A stretch of DNA of 64,000 nucleotides from Chryseolinea lacunae (lineage in GTDB: Bacteria; Bacteroidota; Bacteroidia; Cytophagales; Cyclobacteriaceae): the NCBI RefSeq assembly GCF_016735595.1, contig NZ_JAERRB010000018.1, positions 62,001 through 126,000 of the forward strand. Direction: 5' to 3'. Below, piece after piece: positions 37,268 through 46,884 of this stretch (the first letter of the stretch is position 1; every line of letters starts with the position of its first letter). The translations under genes were made by a program, and so were the position numbers. The notes beneath the pieces are model-generated. The model did not search any database. It had not been told where the DNA came from and saw only the letters and a program-made list of their open reading frames with translations.

Positions 37268-40200
37268 TCAAATGTGAGGCGTATTCGTTGGGTGCCAGCG
37301 GTTCTTGAAATATATTTTGAACGTGGTGCCTTCATCCACCTTGCTGTCTACCTCGATCTTGCCGCCGAGGGCGAGTATCTGGCTCTTCACCAGGTAAAGC
37401 CCTAAACCCTTTCCTTCAACGTGACTATGAAAACGCTGGTATAGGCTGAAGATTTTGTTCCGGAACTGGCCCAGGTCTACGCCGAGACCATTGTCGGTCA
37501 CGGTGAGGCACACGTATCCGTTTACCATTTCTGTTTTCAGGCTGATCACCGGTCTGCGTGCCGGGTGGCGATATTTGATGGCGTTGCTCAGCAGGTTTTG
37601 CAACACGCTTTCTACGTAGGGCTTTACGCTGTAGATACGGGGAGCATCGGAGAAATCGCCTCGTATCACACTGTGCGTGTCTTCAATTTCCTTTTCGATA
37701 TAACGTTTCACGAGCACAAGTTCCTCGTCGAAGAGCACTTCGGTGACGGGACTTTCGTTGTTTTTCCTGATTTCGAGAATCGTGTTTAGGTCGCGCACTA
37801 CACGGTCCAGCTCGCCCGCAGTGATAACCATTTTTTCGTAGATCATGCTACGTTCCTCGTCGCTTACATCGCCAAGATTAAGCACGTTGCCCAGCCCCAG
37901 GATACGCGCAACGGGTGCCCGCAGATTGTGGGCCGAGATAAACGCAAACTGTTCCAGTTGCTGGTTATAATCCAGGAGCTCTTTGGTGCGCAACTGCACT
38001 TCCTGTTCGAGGTTTTCGTTGCGGGCACGGATGTCATCGTTTTGTTCGGCGATGGTAGCATAGGCTTCCTCCAGCTTTTCTTTTTGTGCAAACACGATAT
38101 CGCGCTGGGCCAGGATCTCATCGCCGCTTTGTTTTAGCTCCTCGTTTTGCATTTCAATTTCCTGTTGCCGGTCTTGCAGGAGCTGGTTTTTCTTCGTGAT
38201 GTCTTTGTTCATTTCCTGCAGCTCATGCGTGCGCTCTTTCACAATCGTGCTTAGCTTCCGTGCCTGGTTAGCAATTGTGCGCACCCGATAACGATAAAAA
38301 CCATACGCCGCCGCCGCGATCGCCAACCCCAACGCGATATTGAATGTCAGCGTCTCGTACCAACGCGGAAGAATGTGGATGATCAGCGACGTGCCGGTTT
38401 CGTTCCATATCCCGTCGTTGTTGCTGGCTTTCACCCTGAACACATAGTTGCCAGGTTCGAGACTCGTGTAGGTGGCCGACCGTTGCACGTCGGCAGCAAT
38501 CCAGTCGTCGTCGAAGCCCTCCAGCTTGTAGGCATAATGATTTCCTTCCGGCCCCGAATAGTTGAATGCAACAAAGTTGAGGGAGATAAAATCGTAGCGC
38601 GACGACAGCGAGATTTCTTTTGTTTCGCTGATCACATCCTGCAACGGGCTTTCACTGCTATCGGCAAACACCGACTTGTTGAAAATCTTTAAGTCGGTTA
38701 TAAGCACGGGGGGAATGATCGAGTTTTCTTTAATGCTATCGGGATAGAACGCGATCAGGCCCTGAACACTGGCCAGGTACATTCTTCCACTCGAAGCATA
38801 AATGGGTCTGCCATAAAACTGGCTTGTGGGCAAGCCATCGTCTTCGGTGTAGACGGTCGCCTTCTGCGTAGCGAGATTGTAACGCACCATGCCCTTGTTG
38901 GTGGCGAGCCAAAGGTTGCCGCTCCGGTCGAGCAAAAAGTTGTTGATGGTGGTTTCGGGTACATGTTCCTTGTCTCCATAGTGTTTCACCGATCCGCTTG
39001 CGGGATCATACACTTCAAAGCCCGGGCTCCCCATCATCCAAATCCTGCCCGACGAGTCAGCCGAAATTGACTCGGCATTCTTGAGCGTGAGGGCGTCGGG
39101 CCGGGCCACAAATTGTCGAGTCACAGGGTCAAAGCAGCTCACGCCATTGCCCCAACTGCCCAGCCAGAGCAAACCGTTTACGTCGCGGCAAATGGCGACC
39201 ACGTTTTCTTCGCGCAGGCCGTCGGTGGTGTTGTAGGTGCTAAAGGTGTTGGTGCTTCGGTTGAAGATGTTGAAGCCGCTGCCGAGAGTGCCAACGTAAA
39301 GTGTTCCTTCGTTGTCCAGGTAAAGACACCAAAGCTTGTCAGACGCCAGCGTGGTCGGGTCGCCTTCGCGGGGTGTGAAGCGCCGGCATTTTTTTGTGAC
39401 GGGGTCAAATCGACCAAGGCCGGCTCCCCAGGTCGCTATCCACAGGCATTGGGCTTTCTCATCCCACTCCAGGTCTACCACAAAGTCGCTCGGGATGCTG
39501 TTGGGATCTTTTGGATCGTGCCGGAACGAGGTGAACGTTTCGCTCGCTTCGTCAAAAAAACCGACCCCACCGCCGTCGGACCCAACCCACAACCCAACCC
39601 CTGGCTGCTCTACGATGGCGGAAATTTTATTGTTGGGTAGATTGGGCTGATGGCTCAGGTTTTTCTGATAGATCACAAAAGGCTTTCGGTTTGCGTCATA
39701 CAGACATATGCCACGGCTGTTGGTACCCACCCAGATGTTGTTTTGCCGGTCGCGAAAGATCACATAGATGGAATTGTCGCTGATGCTGCGCATGTCGAGC
39801 TCGTCGTTCACATAGTGATAAAAGCGGTCGGCCACGGGATCGAATATATCCAGGCCCCCGTTTTCAGTGCCCACCCAAATTCTGCCGACACGGTCTTGTC
39901 CCACACAACGGATCACGTCCAACGCGAGGCTGTTGGCATCGTCGGCCTGGTGGCGATGGTGTATGAATGTTTTTTGATCGCGATCATAGCGACTCAGGCC
40001 GCCATCGGATCCCACCCACATCGCGCCGTTGCGATCCAGGAAAAGATCGTTCACGTTGTTGTGGGGGAGGCCGCCGGCATCGGCAGCATTGTGCGAGAAG
40101 CGTTTGGTGATTTGCCGCGCCTTGTTCATCACCACCACACCAATGCGTGTACCGATCCAGAGGTTGCCCGTGCGGTCGAACTCCAGCGAGGTTATGTCGA

Positions 40201-40735
40201 ACGCGTTTTCGTCGATACGATAATGTTGGAAGTTACCTGAGGTTCGGTTGAAGTAATCGACATAGCCATTGGAGAAGGCAAGCCAGAAGTTGCCGTCTTC
40301 GTCTTCCAGGATTTGGTTGATGCGCCCGTTGGAAATACTGCCCTCGCGCGACGGGTTTGGTACGTAGGACGTGAAGTCGTTGGAGGCCCGGTTGTATCGG
40401 CTCAACCCGCCCGTCGTGCCTATCCACAGGTCGCCCTGCCGGTCTTCGAGCATCGCGGTGGATGCGTTGTCGCACAAGGAGGTGGTGTCGCCGTTCTTAT
40501 GATAGAACGAAGTGAACGTGTAGCCGTCGAAACGGTTGAGCCCTTCGACGGTCCCAAACCACATAAAGCCCTGGCGGTCTTCTATGATGGAGAGCACTTT
40601 ATCGTGCGACAGGCCGTGAAAACTGGAATAATGACGGAAGGGAACAAAAGGGTGTTGTGCCTGCACGGCCGGCGAGAAAATCGCGCCGAGCATGATTGCA
40701 ACAACGATCAATGTATGACAATAGGGGCGCGGCAT
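37268..40735 (-). CDS. Two-component-regulator-propeller sensor histidine kinase
   Basis: About 1155 residues. Signal peptide, then a large periplasmic sensor made of Reg_prop blades (e.g. IIEDRQGFMWFGTVEGLNRF; about 30-690), a Y_Y_Y domain (about 700-790, YAYKLEGFDDDWIAADVQRS), one TM helix (about 795-815), a long coiled coil (about 820-920), a phosphoacceptor helix (ISAHNLRAPVARILGLG, His near 936) and a HATPase domain with N box (LLSNAIKYRH), DNGLGVDL and GKGLGLYL. Unlike the classic hybrid systems it has no receiver or AraC domain at the end. The frame opens at a TTG (40777); ATG 40735 is preferred. A glycan or surface signal is likely, but unknown. Confidence 0.94.
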   Translation of the reverse strand: MPRPYCHTLIVVAIMLGAIFSPAVQAQHPFVPFRHYSSFHGLSHDKVLSIIEDRQGFMWFGTVEGLNRFDGYTFTSFYHKNGDTTSLCDNASTAMLEDRQGDLWIGTTGGLSRYNRASNDFTSYVPNPSREGSISNGRINQILEDEDGNFWLAFSNGYVDYFNRTSGNFQHYRIDENAFDITSLEFDRTGNLWIGTRIGVVVMNKARQITKRFSHNAADAGGLPHNNVNDLFLDRNGAMWVGSDGGLSRYDRDQKTFIHHRHQADDANSLALDVIRCVGQDRVGRIWVGTENGGLDIFDPVADRFYHYVNDELDMRSISDNSIYVIFRDRQNNIWVGTNSRGICLYDANRKPFVIYQKNLSHQPNLPNNKISAIVEQPGVGLWVGSDGGGVGFFDEASETFTSFRHDPKDPNSIPSDFVVDLEWDEKAQCLWIATWGAGLGRFDPVTKKCRRFTPREGDPTTLASDKLWCLYLDNEGTLYVGTLGSGFNIFNRSTNTFSTYNTTDGLREENVVAICRDVNGLLWLGSWGNGVSCFDPVTRQFVARPDALTLKNAESISADSSGRIWMMGSPGFEVYDPASGSVKHYGDKEHVPETTINNFLLDRSGNLWLATNKGMVRYNLATQKATVYTEDDGLPTSQFYGRPIYASSGRMYLASVQGLIAFYPDSIKENSIIPPVLITDLKIFNKSVFADSSESPLQDVISETKEISLSSRYDFISLNFVAFNYSGPEGNHYAYKLEGFDDDWIAADVQRSATYTSLEPGNYVFRVKASNNDGIWNETGTSLIIHILPRWYETLTFNIALGLAIAAAAYGFYRYRVRTIANQARKLSTIVKERTHELQEMNKDITKKNQLLQDRQQEIEMQNEELKQSGDEILAQRDIVFAQKEKLEEAYATIAEQNDDIRARNENLEQEVQLRTKELLDYNQQLEQFAFISAHNLRAPVARILGLGNVLNLGDVSDEERSMIYEKMVITAGELDRVVRDLNTILEIRKNNESPVTEVLFDEELVLVKRYIEKEIEDTHSVIRGDFSDAPRIYSVKPYVESVLQNLLSNAIKYRHPARRPVISLKTEMVNGYVCLTVTDNGLGVDLGQFRNKIFSLYQRFHSHVEGKGLGLYLVKSQILALGGKIEVDSKVDEGTTFKIYFKNRWHPTNTPHI

Positions 40736-40867
40736 ACAGGTTATTTGTGCAATGGAAGTTATCAAGTTTTTTGTCAAAAACCGCCATAGTCACTGCCACG
40801 TTTTTTTTGTATTCAGTTAGGAAAGAGGACTGCCTGGCCAGGATAACCACATTGGGCCGTAGCTTTT

Positions 40868-43351
40868 CTATTCATCCTTCAAGACATCAACCGGGTTTGT
40901 GGCTGCCGCTTTTAGTGCGTGATATCCCGTAATGATCATGGCTAACAACAGCGTGCCTGCACCAGTTGCTAAAAATATCCACATCGAAGGTTTGACGGGC
41001 TCCGGAAAATCCTGTAACCAGATCTTCGTCATCCAATAGGCAACGGGTGCCCCAATGAGAAATGCGATGACAATAAGCTTGGTATAGCCTGCGGATATTA
41101 ACACTAAAATGTTGTAGACCGATGCACCGACCACTTTGCGTACGCCGATCTCTTTGGTGCGCTGTTCAAGCGAATACACAATCATGCCCAACAACCCAAG
41201 ACCGGCAATGAGGATGGCCAGTGAGGACATGATGCTCAATATTTTTCCGAATTGTTGCTGCCTGGCAAATTGTGACTCAAAATTCTGATCTAGAAAAGAA
41301 TATTGAAATGGTGTGTTGCCGGCATGTTGTTTCCATACTTTTTGCAGTGCGACCAATGTGTTTTGCCACGCTTCGCTGGATTGGGGTACGACTTTAACAA
41401 CGGCAAAATCAACAGCATCGTCTTCCAGAATTTTGTTGTCCATGTGGAAAATGCCCAGAGGCTCCACCACGCTTTCAACGCTCCAGTAGTTGAAATCCTT
41501 AACCACGCCAACAATCTCGAATGAGGCAAACGTATTTTGTCCGGTCGGATACAGAATATTTTTTCCCAGCACCGATTCATCAAGAGGCCAGCCAATGCGT
41601 CTTATAGTTGCCTCGTTAACGATCACCCGGTTAGAATCTGCCGGCATGGCAACGTCGAAATTGCGACCCAATAAAATCGGAATGCCAAGCGTGGGCAGAT
41701 AGTTTTCGTCGCCCGAGGTATAGTTGAGCGGGAATTTAAGTTCTGTCTTTCCCTCTGCACTAAAAGAATCGCCACCGTAGATGAACGGCGGTGCCGAAGC
41801 ACACCACGATGCGTCGATAGCACCCGGCACATGGGCAACATCTCGTGCCAGGCTTTTGCGGCTGTCGGCATGCTCCACATGATGAAGCACCACGAGATTT
41901 TCCTTATCAAAACCCAGGTCTTTTTCAGAAATAAACCTAAGCTGTTGGAAAACGACGGCCGTGGCGATGATGAGAATTATAGACACACAGAATTGAAAGA
42001 CAACCAGAACATCGCGGAATGATTTGCCTGTGCGGCCAACTTTTGTTCTTCCCTTGATTGCCGCTACGGGGTGAAACGTGGTGAGAAACAGCGCCGGGTA
42101 GCTGGCAGAGATCAAGGCGATCATTATTGTGAGGCACAGCGCACCAACAACAAGCCAACGATCGGTGAAAAGGGAAAGCACGAGATGTTTGCCCGTAATG
42201 GAATTGAACGCAGGCAAGAACGCTTGCGAAATCGCCACTGCCACAACGAGGGCGATCATGCAAAATCCCAGGGCTTCGAAGAAGTAGCCGAGCGCCAACT
42301 CTTTTTTAGCAAGTCCCAGTATTTTTCGGATGCTGGCTTCCTTGATGCGTCGCGTAAATTGCGCGGTCGACAGGTTCATGAAATTGATGCACGACAGCAA
42401 CACGATGAAGAGCGCTGCGCCTATGAATGAATAAATTATTTTCCGGTCGCCCGTGTCGGGAAACGAACCCACGACAGAATATTCAGGCAAGTGCAGCGTG
42501 TTGATGGGTTGCAGAAACAGTTCCCATTTTTTTCCGGAGGCAATGTATTCAGCGTAGGTCATGCCCATGGCTGCTTTAATAGATTCTTCTGCGCGCTTTC
42601 GGGGGATGGTATTTATTTTTTCGCGCACTGCATGGATGTCGGCGCCGGGATACAGACGCACAAAGGTTTCCAACTGCGTCCACACCCAACTCCAATGCAT
42701 CCGGTCAACAGCAAACCCTTTCGAAGAGAGCAACAGCGGAAACTGCAGCGTTGAGTTTCCGGGAGCGTCGGCCATAACGCCGGTCACTTCATACGTTTGG
42801 TATTCTTTATTTTGCCGCCCACGCAGCCGCACCATTTTGCCAATGGGATTTTCAGTGCCGAAATACTTTGTTGCAGTCGAGCGCGTCATCACCATGGTGT
42901 TGGCCTGGCTAAAGGCGGTGGCTTCGTCGCCGAGTATAAGGGGAAAGTTCAGTACCTTAAAAAAGTTGGTGTCGGCCGAGAGCACGCGGGTTTCTTCAAA
43001 GACCACCGCGTCGCTGTTGGTTTTTTCATAGGAGACGATAAAATCTCCGGCTGTGTGCAGGCTTGTCGTTATTTCCACTTCGGGAAGTTCTTCGATGAGG
43101 GCATGTGCCACGCCCGGACCGGTACGCGAAAATTGATCGGTACGATTGTCGGACCAGATAAAGGTTTGGTTAACGCGGTAAAGACGGTCGCTATGCGGAT
43201 GAAAATTGTCGAAGGTGAGTTCCTGTTTCACATACAGATAGATGAGCATCGTGCTGGCCATGCTCACAGTCAAACCGAGGAGGTTGATGGAGGAGAAAAG
43301 TTTTTGCCGCTTCAGGTTGCGGACAAAGAGCAGGGCATAGTTCTTCAGCAT
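40868..43351 (-). CDS. MacB/FtsX-type ABC transporter permease
   Basis: An 827-residue inner-membrane permease with the same double FtsX plan as the gene at 17057: N-terminal helix (MLKNYALLFVRNLKRQKLFS), MacB periplasmic domain, TM bundle (INFMNLSTAQFTRRIKEASI), second periplasmic domain, second bundle (KEIGVRKVVGASVYNILVLI) and an end TNPVDVLKDE. The two permeases are clearly paralogous but differ along their length. ATG 43351 gives the canonical start; the frame is open from 43387. No ATPase or membrane-fusion gene is adjacent. It sits between the propeller kinase and an AraC gene. Confidence 0.92.
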   Translation of the reverse strand: MLKNYALLFVRNLKRQKLFSSINLLGLTVSMASTMLIYLYVKQELTFDNFHPHSDRLYRVNQTFIWSDNRTDQFSRTGPGVAHALIEELPEVEITTSLHTAGDFIVSYEKTNSDAVVFEETRVLSADTNFFKVLNFPLILGDEATAFSQANTMVMTRSTATKYFGTENPIGKMVRLRGRQNKEYQTYEVTGVMADAPGNSTLQFPLLLSSKGFAVDRMHWSWVWTQLETFVRLYPGADIHAVREKINTIPRKRAEESIKAAMGMTYAEYIASGKKWELFLQPINTLHLPEYSVVGSFPDTGDRKIIYSFIGAALFIVLLSCINFMNLSTAQFTRRIKEASIRKILGLAKKELALGYFFEALGFCMIALVVAVAISQAFLPAFNSITGKHLVLSLFTDRWLVVGALCLTIMIALISASYPALFLTTFHPVAAIKGRTKVGRTGKSFRDVLVVFQFCVSIILIIATAVVFQQLRFISEKDLGFDKENLVVLHHVEHADSRKSLARDVAHVPGAIDASWCASAPPFIYGGDSFSAEGKTELKFPLNYTSGDENYLPTLGIPILLGRNFDVAMPADSNRVIVNEATIRRIGWPLDESVLGKNILYPTGQNTFASFEIVGVVKDFNYWSVESVVEPLGIFHMDNKILEDDAVDFAVVKVVPQSSEAWQNTLVALQKVWKQHAGNTPFQYSFLDQNFESQFARQQQFGKILSIMSSLAILIAGLGLLGMIVYSLEQRTKEIGVRKVVGASVYNILVLISAGYTKLIVIAFLIGAPVAYWMTKIWLQDFPEPVKPSMWIFLATGAGTLLLAMIITGYHALKAAATNPVDVLKDE

Positions 43352-43498
43352 AAGGTTCGGTCTTGCACGAGCTTTGACAAAGGTCATACCAATTGGCGCT
43401 ACTGCGATTTTGAGGCGTTTTTCAGATCAGGCATGTTCGTTTACGTGGCTGCTCCGTCCGAATGTGGTCGTTTCTACAGGCCACAAAGCCTGGTCCGT

Positions 43499-44419
43499 TC
43501 AATTAAATGTTCGTCTAAATTCCAGAGGCGAAAGCTTCGTCTTCGACTTAAAAAATTTGTTAAAGGATGAAGGATGTTCAAAGCCCAATTGATAAGCGAC
43601 TTCACGGATGGATAGCGAAGTAGTAGATATTTTTTCCTTTGCCATTTCAATAAGCTTCTGGTGGATGTGCTGTTGTGCACTCTGGCCTGTTAGGCTACGC
43701 AACATGTCGCTTAAGTAGCTGGGTGAAAGATTCAAGGCATCGGCAAGAAATTGAACCGTAGGAATTCCCTTCGTTTGTACAGTATCATTAGAGAAATATT
43801 CATCCAAAGTCTCTTCCAGCTTCCGCAACAGATCATTGCTGACGGCTTTCCGGGTAATAAACTGCCTCTTGTAGAAACGATTGCTATAGTTCAGCAATGT
43901 CTCCAGTTGAGAAATAATCACATCGTGACTGAAATCATCGATTCGGGTCTGCAATTCATCATCAATGTTTTTGAAGATCGTTGTGATGGTGTCCTTTTCT
44001 TTTTCGGAGAGATGCAACGCCTCATTGGCCGAATAGGAAAAGAAACCGTATTGTTTGATCTTTTTTCCTAACGGGTAATTCAATAGAAAATCAGGATGGA
44101 CGAGTAGCGTAAAACCAGCATGGTCGCCATTGTTTTCTCCGTTTGTAGCGGCTACCTGGTTTGGGGCTTTAAAAAATAGTCCTCCTTCGTCGAAGTCGTA
44201 GTAGCCTTGTCCGTACTTTAATTTTCCTGTGAGATTTTTTTTGAATGATATTTTGTAAAAATTATAAACAAAAGAATGCGGCAGCCTGCTTGAATCTATT
44301 GCAATGTCTTTTATCTCTACCAAACTGATCAGCGGATGCAAGGGTTTTGGCAACCCGAGCAGCCGATGCACTTCGGATAAGGATTCAAATTTATAAGGAT
44401 TGTTTTCTTCCTTTTTCAT
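43499..44419 (-). CDS. AraC family transcriptional regulator
   Basis: A 306-residue regulator. The N-terminal part is a cupin-like sensing domain (YGQGYYDFDEGGLFFKAPNQ). The C-terminal part has the AraC double helix-turn-helix: IPTVQFLADALNLSPSYLSD and SLSIREVAYQLGFEHPSSF, ending KTKLSPLEFRR. It begins 36 bp after the aldo/keto reductase gene and is probably co-transcribed, so it may regulate that operon. It resembles the truncated remnant at 33367. Confidence 0.93.
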   Translation of the reverse strand: MKKEENNPYKFESLSEVHRLLGLPKPLHPLISLVEIKDIAIDSSRLPHSFVYNFYKISFKKNLTGKLKYGQGYYDFDEGGLFFKAPNQVAATNGENNGDHAGFTLLVHPDFLLNYPLGKKIKQYGFFSYSANEALHLSEKEKDTITTIFKNIDDELQTRIDDFSHDVIISQLETLLNYSNRFYKRQFITRKAVSNDLLRKLEETLDEYFSNDTVQTKGIPTVQFLADALNLSPSYLSDMLRSLTGQSAQQHIHQKLIEMAKEKISTTSLSIREVAYQLGFEHPSSFNKFFKSKTKLSPLEFRRTFN

Positions 44420-44455
44420 GTCATTAATTTACGCATCTCATACCTGGTAAACTAC

Positions 44456-45430
44456 CTAGCGGTTCAGAGCGTTCATGAACTTCTCCGGATAGCGTGTGCC
44501 GGCTGCACTTCCGGCGGGCACAATGGCCTCTATACTTTTTAAATCCTGCGGCGTGAGTAGTATGTTTTCGGCGGCAATGTTTTCCTCCAGATACTTGACG
44601 CGTTTTGTGCCGGGGATCGTAATGATGTCGTCGCCTTGTGCGAGCACCCATGCAATGGCCAACTGCGACGGGCTGCAACTTTTTGCAACGGCCAGGGCTT
44701 TGATCTGATCAACCAGTTCAAGGTTTTTGTAAAAATTTTCGCCCTGGTAGCGTGGCATATTTGCACGGTGGTCCTTGATGTCTTCTGGCGTTGTGAACTC
44801 GCCGCTCAGAAACCCCCGGCTCAACGGAGCATAACCAACAAGGCCAATACCCAATTCGCGGATTGTTGGCAGCACCTCACGTTCAATGTCCCTGGTCCAT
44901 AGGGAATATTCGATTTGAAGTGCAGCGATGGGATGGACAACCGCGGCCTTGCGGATTGAATCGGCCGAGGCCTCAGACAAACCGATGTAGCGAACCAATC
45001 CCTTACGAACAAGTTCTGCCATGGCCCCGACAGTTTCTTCAATCGGAATGTTTGGATCTACGCGCGCAGTGGTGTAGAGATCGATATAATCTGTTTTAAG
45101 ACGCTGCAGGCTATGCATAACCATATTCCGGATGTAGTCAGGATGTCCATTCACAGGACCGGGTCCCATCGGCGAAACCATCTGACCGGTTTTTACAGAA
45201 AGGAACGCTTTGTCGCGTTTGCCCCGGATGGCTTTTCCGATGAGCAGTTCGTTGTGCCCTGCCAGGTAGTAGTCTGCTGTGTCTAAAAAATTATGACCCA
45301 GTTCCAGTGCCCGTTCAATGGTTGCAATCGACTCTTTTTCGTTGCTTTGTCCGTATGCGCCAGACATACCCATACATCCAAGTCCTACCGCCGATACATT
45401 CGGACCGTTTTTCCCCAATTTTCTATTCAT
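44456..45430 (-). CDS. Aldo/keto reductase
   Basis: A 324-residue (beta/alpha)8 NADPH-dependent oxidoreductase of the AKR13-like group. Seen: [16 protein letters not shown] near the start, the Asp/Tyr pair in [14 protein letters not shown], Lys in LSVKTG, and the cofactor end block [17 protein letters not shown]. The usual catalytic His in the fourth strand (QHRVD-type) is replaced: the sequence reads [14 protein letters not shown] branch of the family with Ala at this place is known to me, so it may still be active with a shifted specificity. It stands first in a unit with the AraC gene and is near the SDR gene. Confidence 0.9.
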   Translation of the reverse strand: MNRKLGKNGPNVSAVGLGCMGMSGAYGQSNEKESIATIERALELGHNFLDTADYYLAGHNELLIGKAIRGKRDKAFLSVKTGQMVSPMGPGPVNGHPDYIRNMVMHSLQRLKTDYIDLYTTARVDPNIPIEETVGAMAELVRKGLVRYIGLSEASADSIRKAAVVHPIAALQIEYSLWTRDIEREVLPTIRELGIGLVGYAPLSRGFLSGEFTTPEDIKDHRANMPRYQGENFYKNLELVDQIKALAVAKSCSPSQLAIAWVLAQGDDIITIPGTKRVKYLEENIAAENILLTPQDLKSIEAIVPAGSAAGTRYPEKFMNALNR

Positions 45431-45544
45431 GACCTTTAAATTTTGTTTTATAGCACAAAGATCATGGGTTGCGCTACGCTGGAGTTAGTTTAATCGAGGC
45501 AATGCTTAGTCTGATTTTGGATTTGAACAAGCACTCCATCAACG

Positions 45545-45578
45545 AAAAAAGCCAACCAGTCAAGGCTGTTTTTTTTCT
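45545..45578 (-). terminator. Weak terminator after the SDR gene
   Basis: Read leftward: a short stem AGCC...GGCT (45567-45564 with 45554-45551), a 9-nt loop and then six T. The A/T runs on both sides could add pairs. It directly follows the SDR stop codon (45579). Confidence 0.45.
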
Positions 45579-46328
45579 TCACAGTGTCTTTACGCCGCCG
45601 TCCATCACGATCTCTGCACCCAGCATATATTTTGAATGATCGGACGCGAGGAATAAAAATCCATTGGCGATCTCTGAAGAACTTCCCAATCGCTTTGCAG
45701 GAATGATTGTGGCCATGTAGTCTTTTATTCCGGCAACCTGCTCGTCTGATGCACCACCCCGGGAAAAGAACGGCGTGTCGATGGCGCCGGGAGACAGCAC
45801 ATTGACACGAATGTTTCGGGCACTAAGCTCTTGTGACAACGTGCGCGCCAGAGATCGCACGGCCGCTTTGGTGGCTGAATAAACCGCGACGCCTGGAAAT
45901 CCCTTTTCGTTGACGGCGCTGGAGGTAAGCACAACAGAAGCGCCGTTGTTGAGAAAAGGCAAGGCTTTCTGAATAGAAAAAAATGCGCCTTTGAAATTCA
46001 CATCGCTCACCTTGTCAAAATCCGCTTCCGAAACGTGGTCGAACGGACCGGAGACATCTAATCCCGCATTGACAATGAGCACATCGAATTTGCCAAGCTT
46101 GCTGTGAAGCTGCTCGTAGGAATCTGTGATGGAACGCACGTTGGACACGTCGGCTTGAATTGCGATGGCACCGTGCTTTATTTCGTTGACGGCCTGGTCA
46201 AGGGTGGCTTGATTGCGCCCGGTGATGCCGACTTTGGCACCCTGTTCGGCAAACAAAATTGCTGTCGAAAGTCCTATGCCGCTGTTTCCGCCGGTGATAA
46301 CGGCTGTTTTGTTTTCTAATGTTTTCAT
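45579..46328 (-). CDS. SDR family oxidoreductase
   Basis: A 249-residue classical SDR with every landmark: TGGNSGIG (12-19), NAG (87-89), catalytic Ser near 136-137, Y150 and K154 in VYSATKAAVRSL, and PGAIDTPFFSRGG. GRNQATLDQA after the second strand suggests NADP(H). It is divergent from an HxlR regulator across an 81-bp spacer with a 9-bp inverted repeat, the common HxlR-controlled layout for stress-type reductases. Confidence 0.94.
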   Translation of the reverse strand: MKTLENKTAVITGGNSGIGLSTAILFAEQGAKVGITGRNQATLDQAVNEIKHGAIAIQADVSNVRSITDSYEQLHSKLGKFDVLIVNAGLDVSGPFDHVSEADFDKVSDVNFKGAFFSIQKALPFLNNGASVVLTSSAVNEKGFPGVAVYSATKAAVRSLARTLSQELSARNIRVNVLSPGAIDTPFFSRGGASDEQVAGIKDYMATIIPAKRLGSSSEIANGFLFLASDHSKYMLGAEIVMDGGVKTL

Positions 46329-46362
46329 GGTTTAAATATTTCTTCAAATGTATTGTGCGGAA

Positions 46363-46399
46363 TGCTATACATTTGTGTGCAGTATACTATTGTATAGCA
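46363..46399. promoter_or_regulatory. 9-bp inverted repeat between SDR and HxlR genes (candidate HxlR operator)
   Basis: TGCTATACA at 46363-46371 and its exact complement TGTATAGCA at 46391-46399, 19 bp apart. An 8-bp perfect palindrome AGTATACT (46381-46388) lies between. The site covers the middle of the divergent promoter region (46329-46409). Confidence 0.6.
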
Positions 46400-46409
46400 C
46401 ATATCAGCC

Positions 46410-46793
46410 ATGGTGAAGGAAGCAAAGACCCGTATCGTGAAAGTGAAAAAAACGGCATTGAAAGAACCGGCCGCCAAATATTCGTGTCCCGAAATGAAGT
46501 ACATCCACGACACGCTGTATGTGCTGAATGGAAAATGGAAGATGCTCATCATCCTTTCTCTGCGAAATGGAAATACGCGCTACCGCGAAATCGCCAGAAG
46601 TATTCCCCTCATCACCTTCCGAATGTTGTCGAAGGAGTTGAAAGAACTGGAACAAAATAAAATCATCTCCAGAAAGGTCACCCACGACACGCCGGTAATG
46701 ATCGAATATGCGCTAACCGAATATTCAAAAACACTTTGGCCGTTGATCCGGGAAATGATTAATTGGGGAAAGAATCACAGAAAGGTGATCTAG
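46410..46793 (+). CDS. HxlR family transcriptional regulator
   Basis: A 127-residue winged-helix regulator. Family blocks: YIHDTLYVLNGKWKMLIILS, NTRYREIARSIPLITFRMLS and KELKELEQNKIISRKV, followed by YALTEYSKTLWPLIREM. A single Cys (YSCPEMKY) lies before the winged helix at the position used for redox or electrophile sensing in the YodB/HypR branch. It has a basic N-terminal extension of about 25 residues. It is divergent from the SDR gene and is its likely regulator. Confidence 0.93.
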   Translation: MVKEAKTRIVKVKKTALKEPAAKYSCPEMKYIHDTLYVLNGKWKMLIILSLRNGNTRYREIARSIPLITFRMLSKELKELEQNKIISRKVTHDTPVMIEYALTEYSKTLWPLIREMINWGKNHRKVI

Positions 46794-46884
46794 GATTGGC
46801 GCTGGCATAAGGCAGCCAGAAACCATTTTGCCCCACGGGCATCGTTGTGTATCTTTCCAAAGACATCTCAAGACTTGACTTTGT

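Noticed and set aside
39650-40240. 196-codon plus-strand frame opposite the propeller kinase
   Set aside because: Mirror of repeated propeller blades; repeats in the real gene create the long opposite frame.
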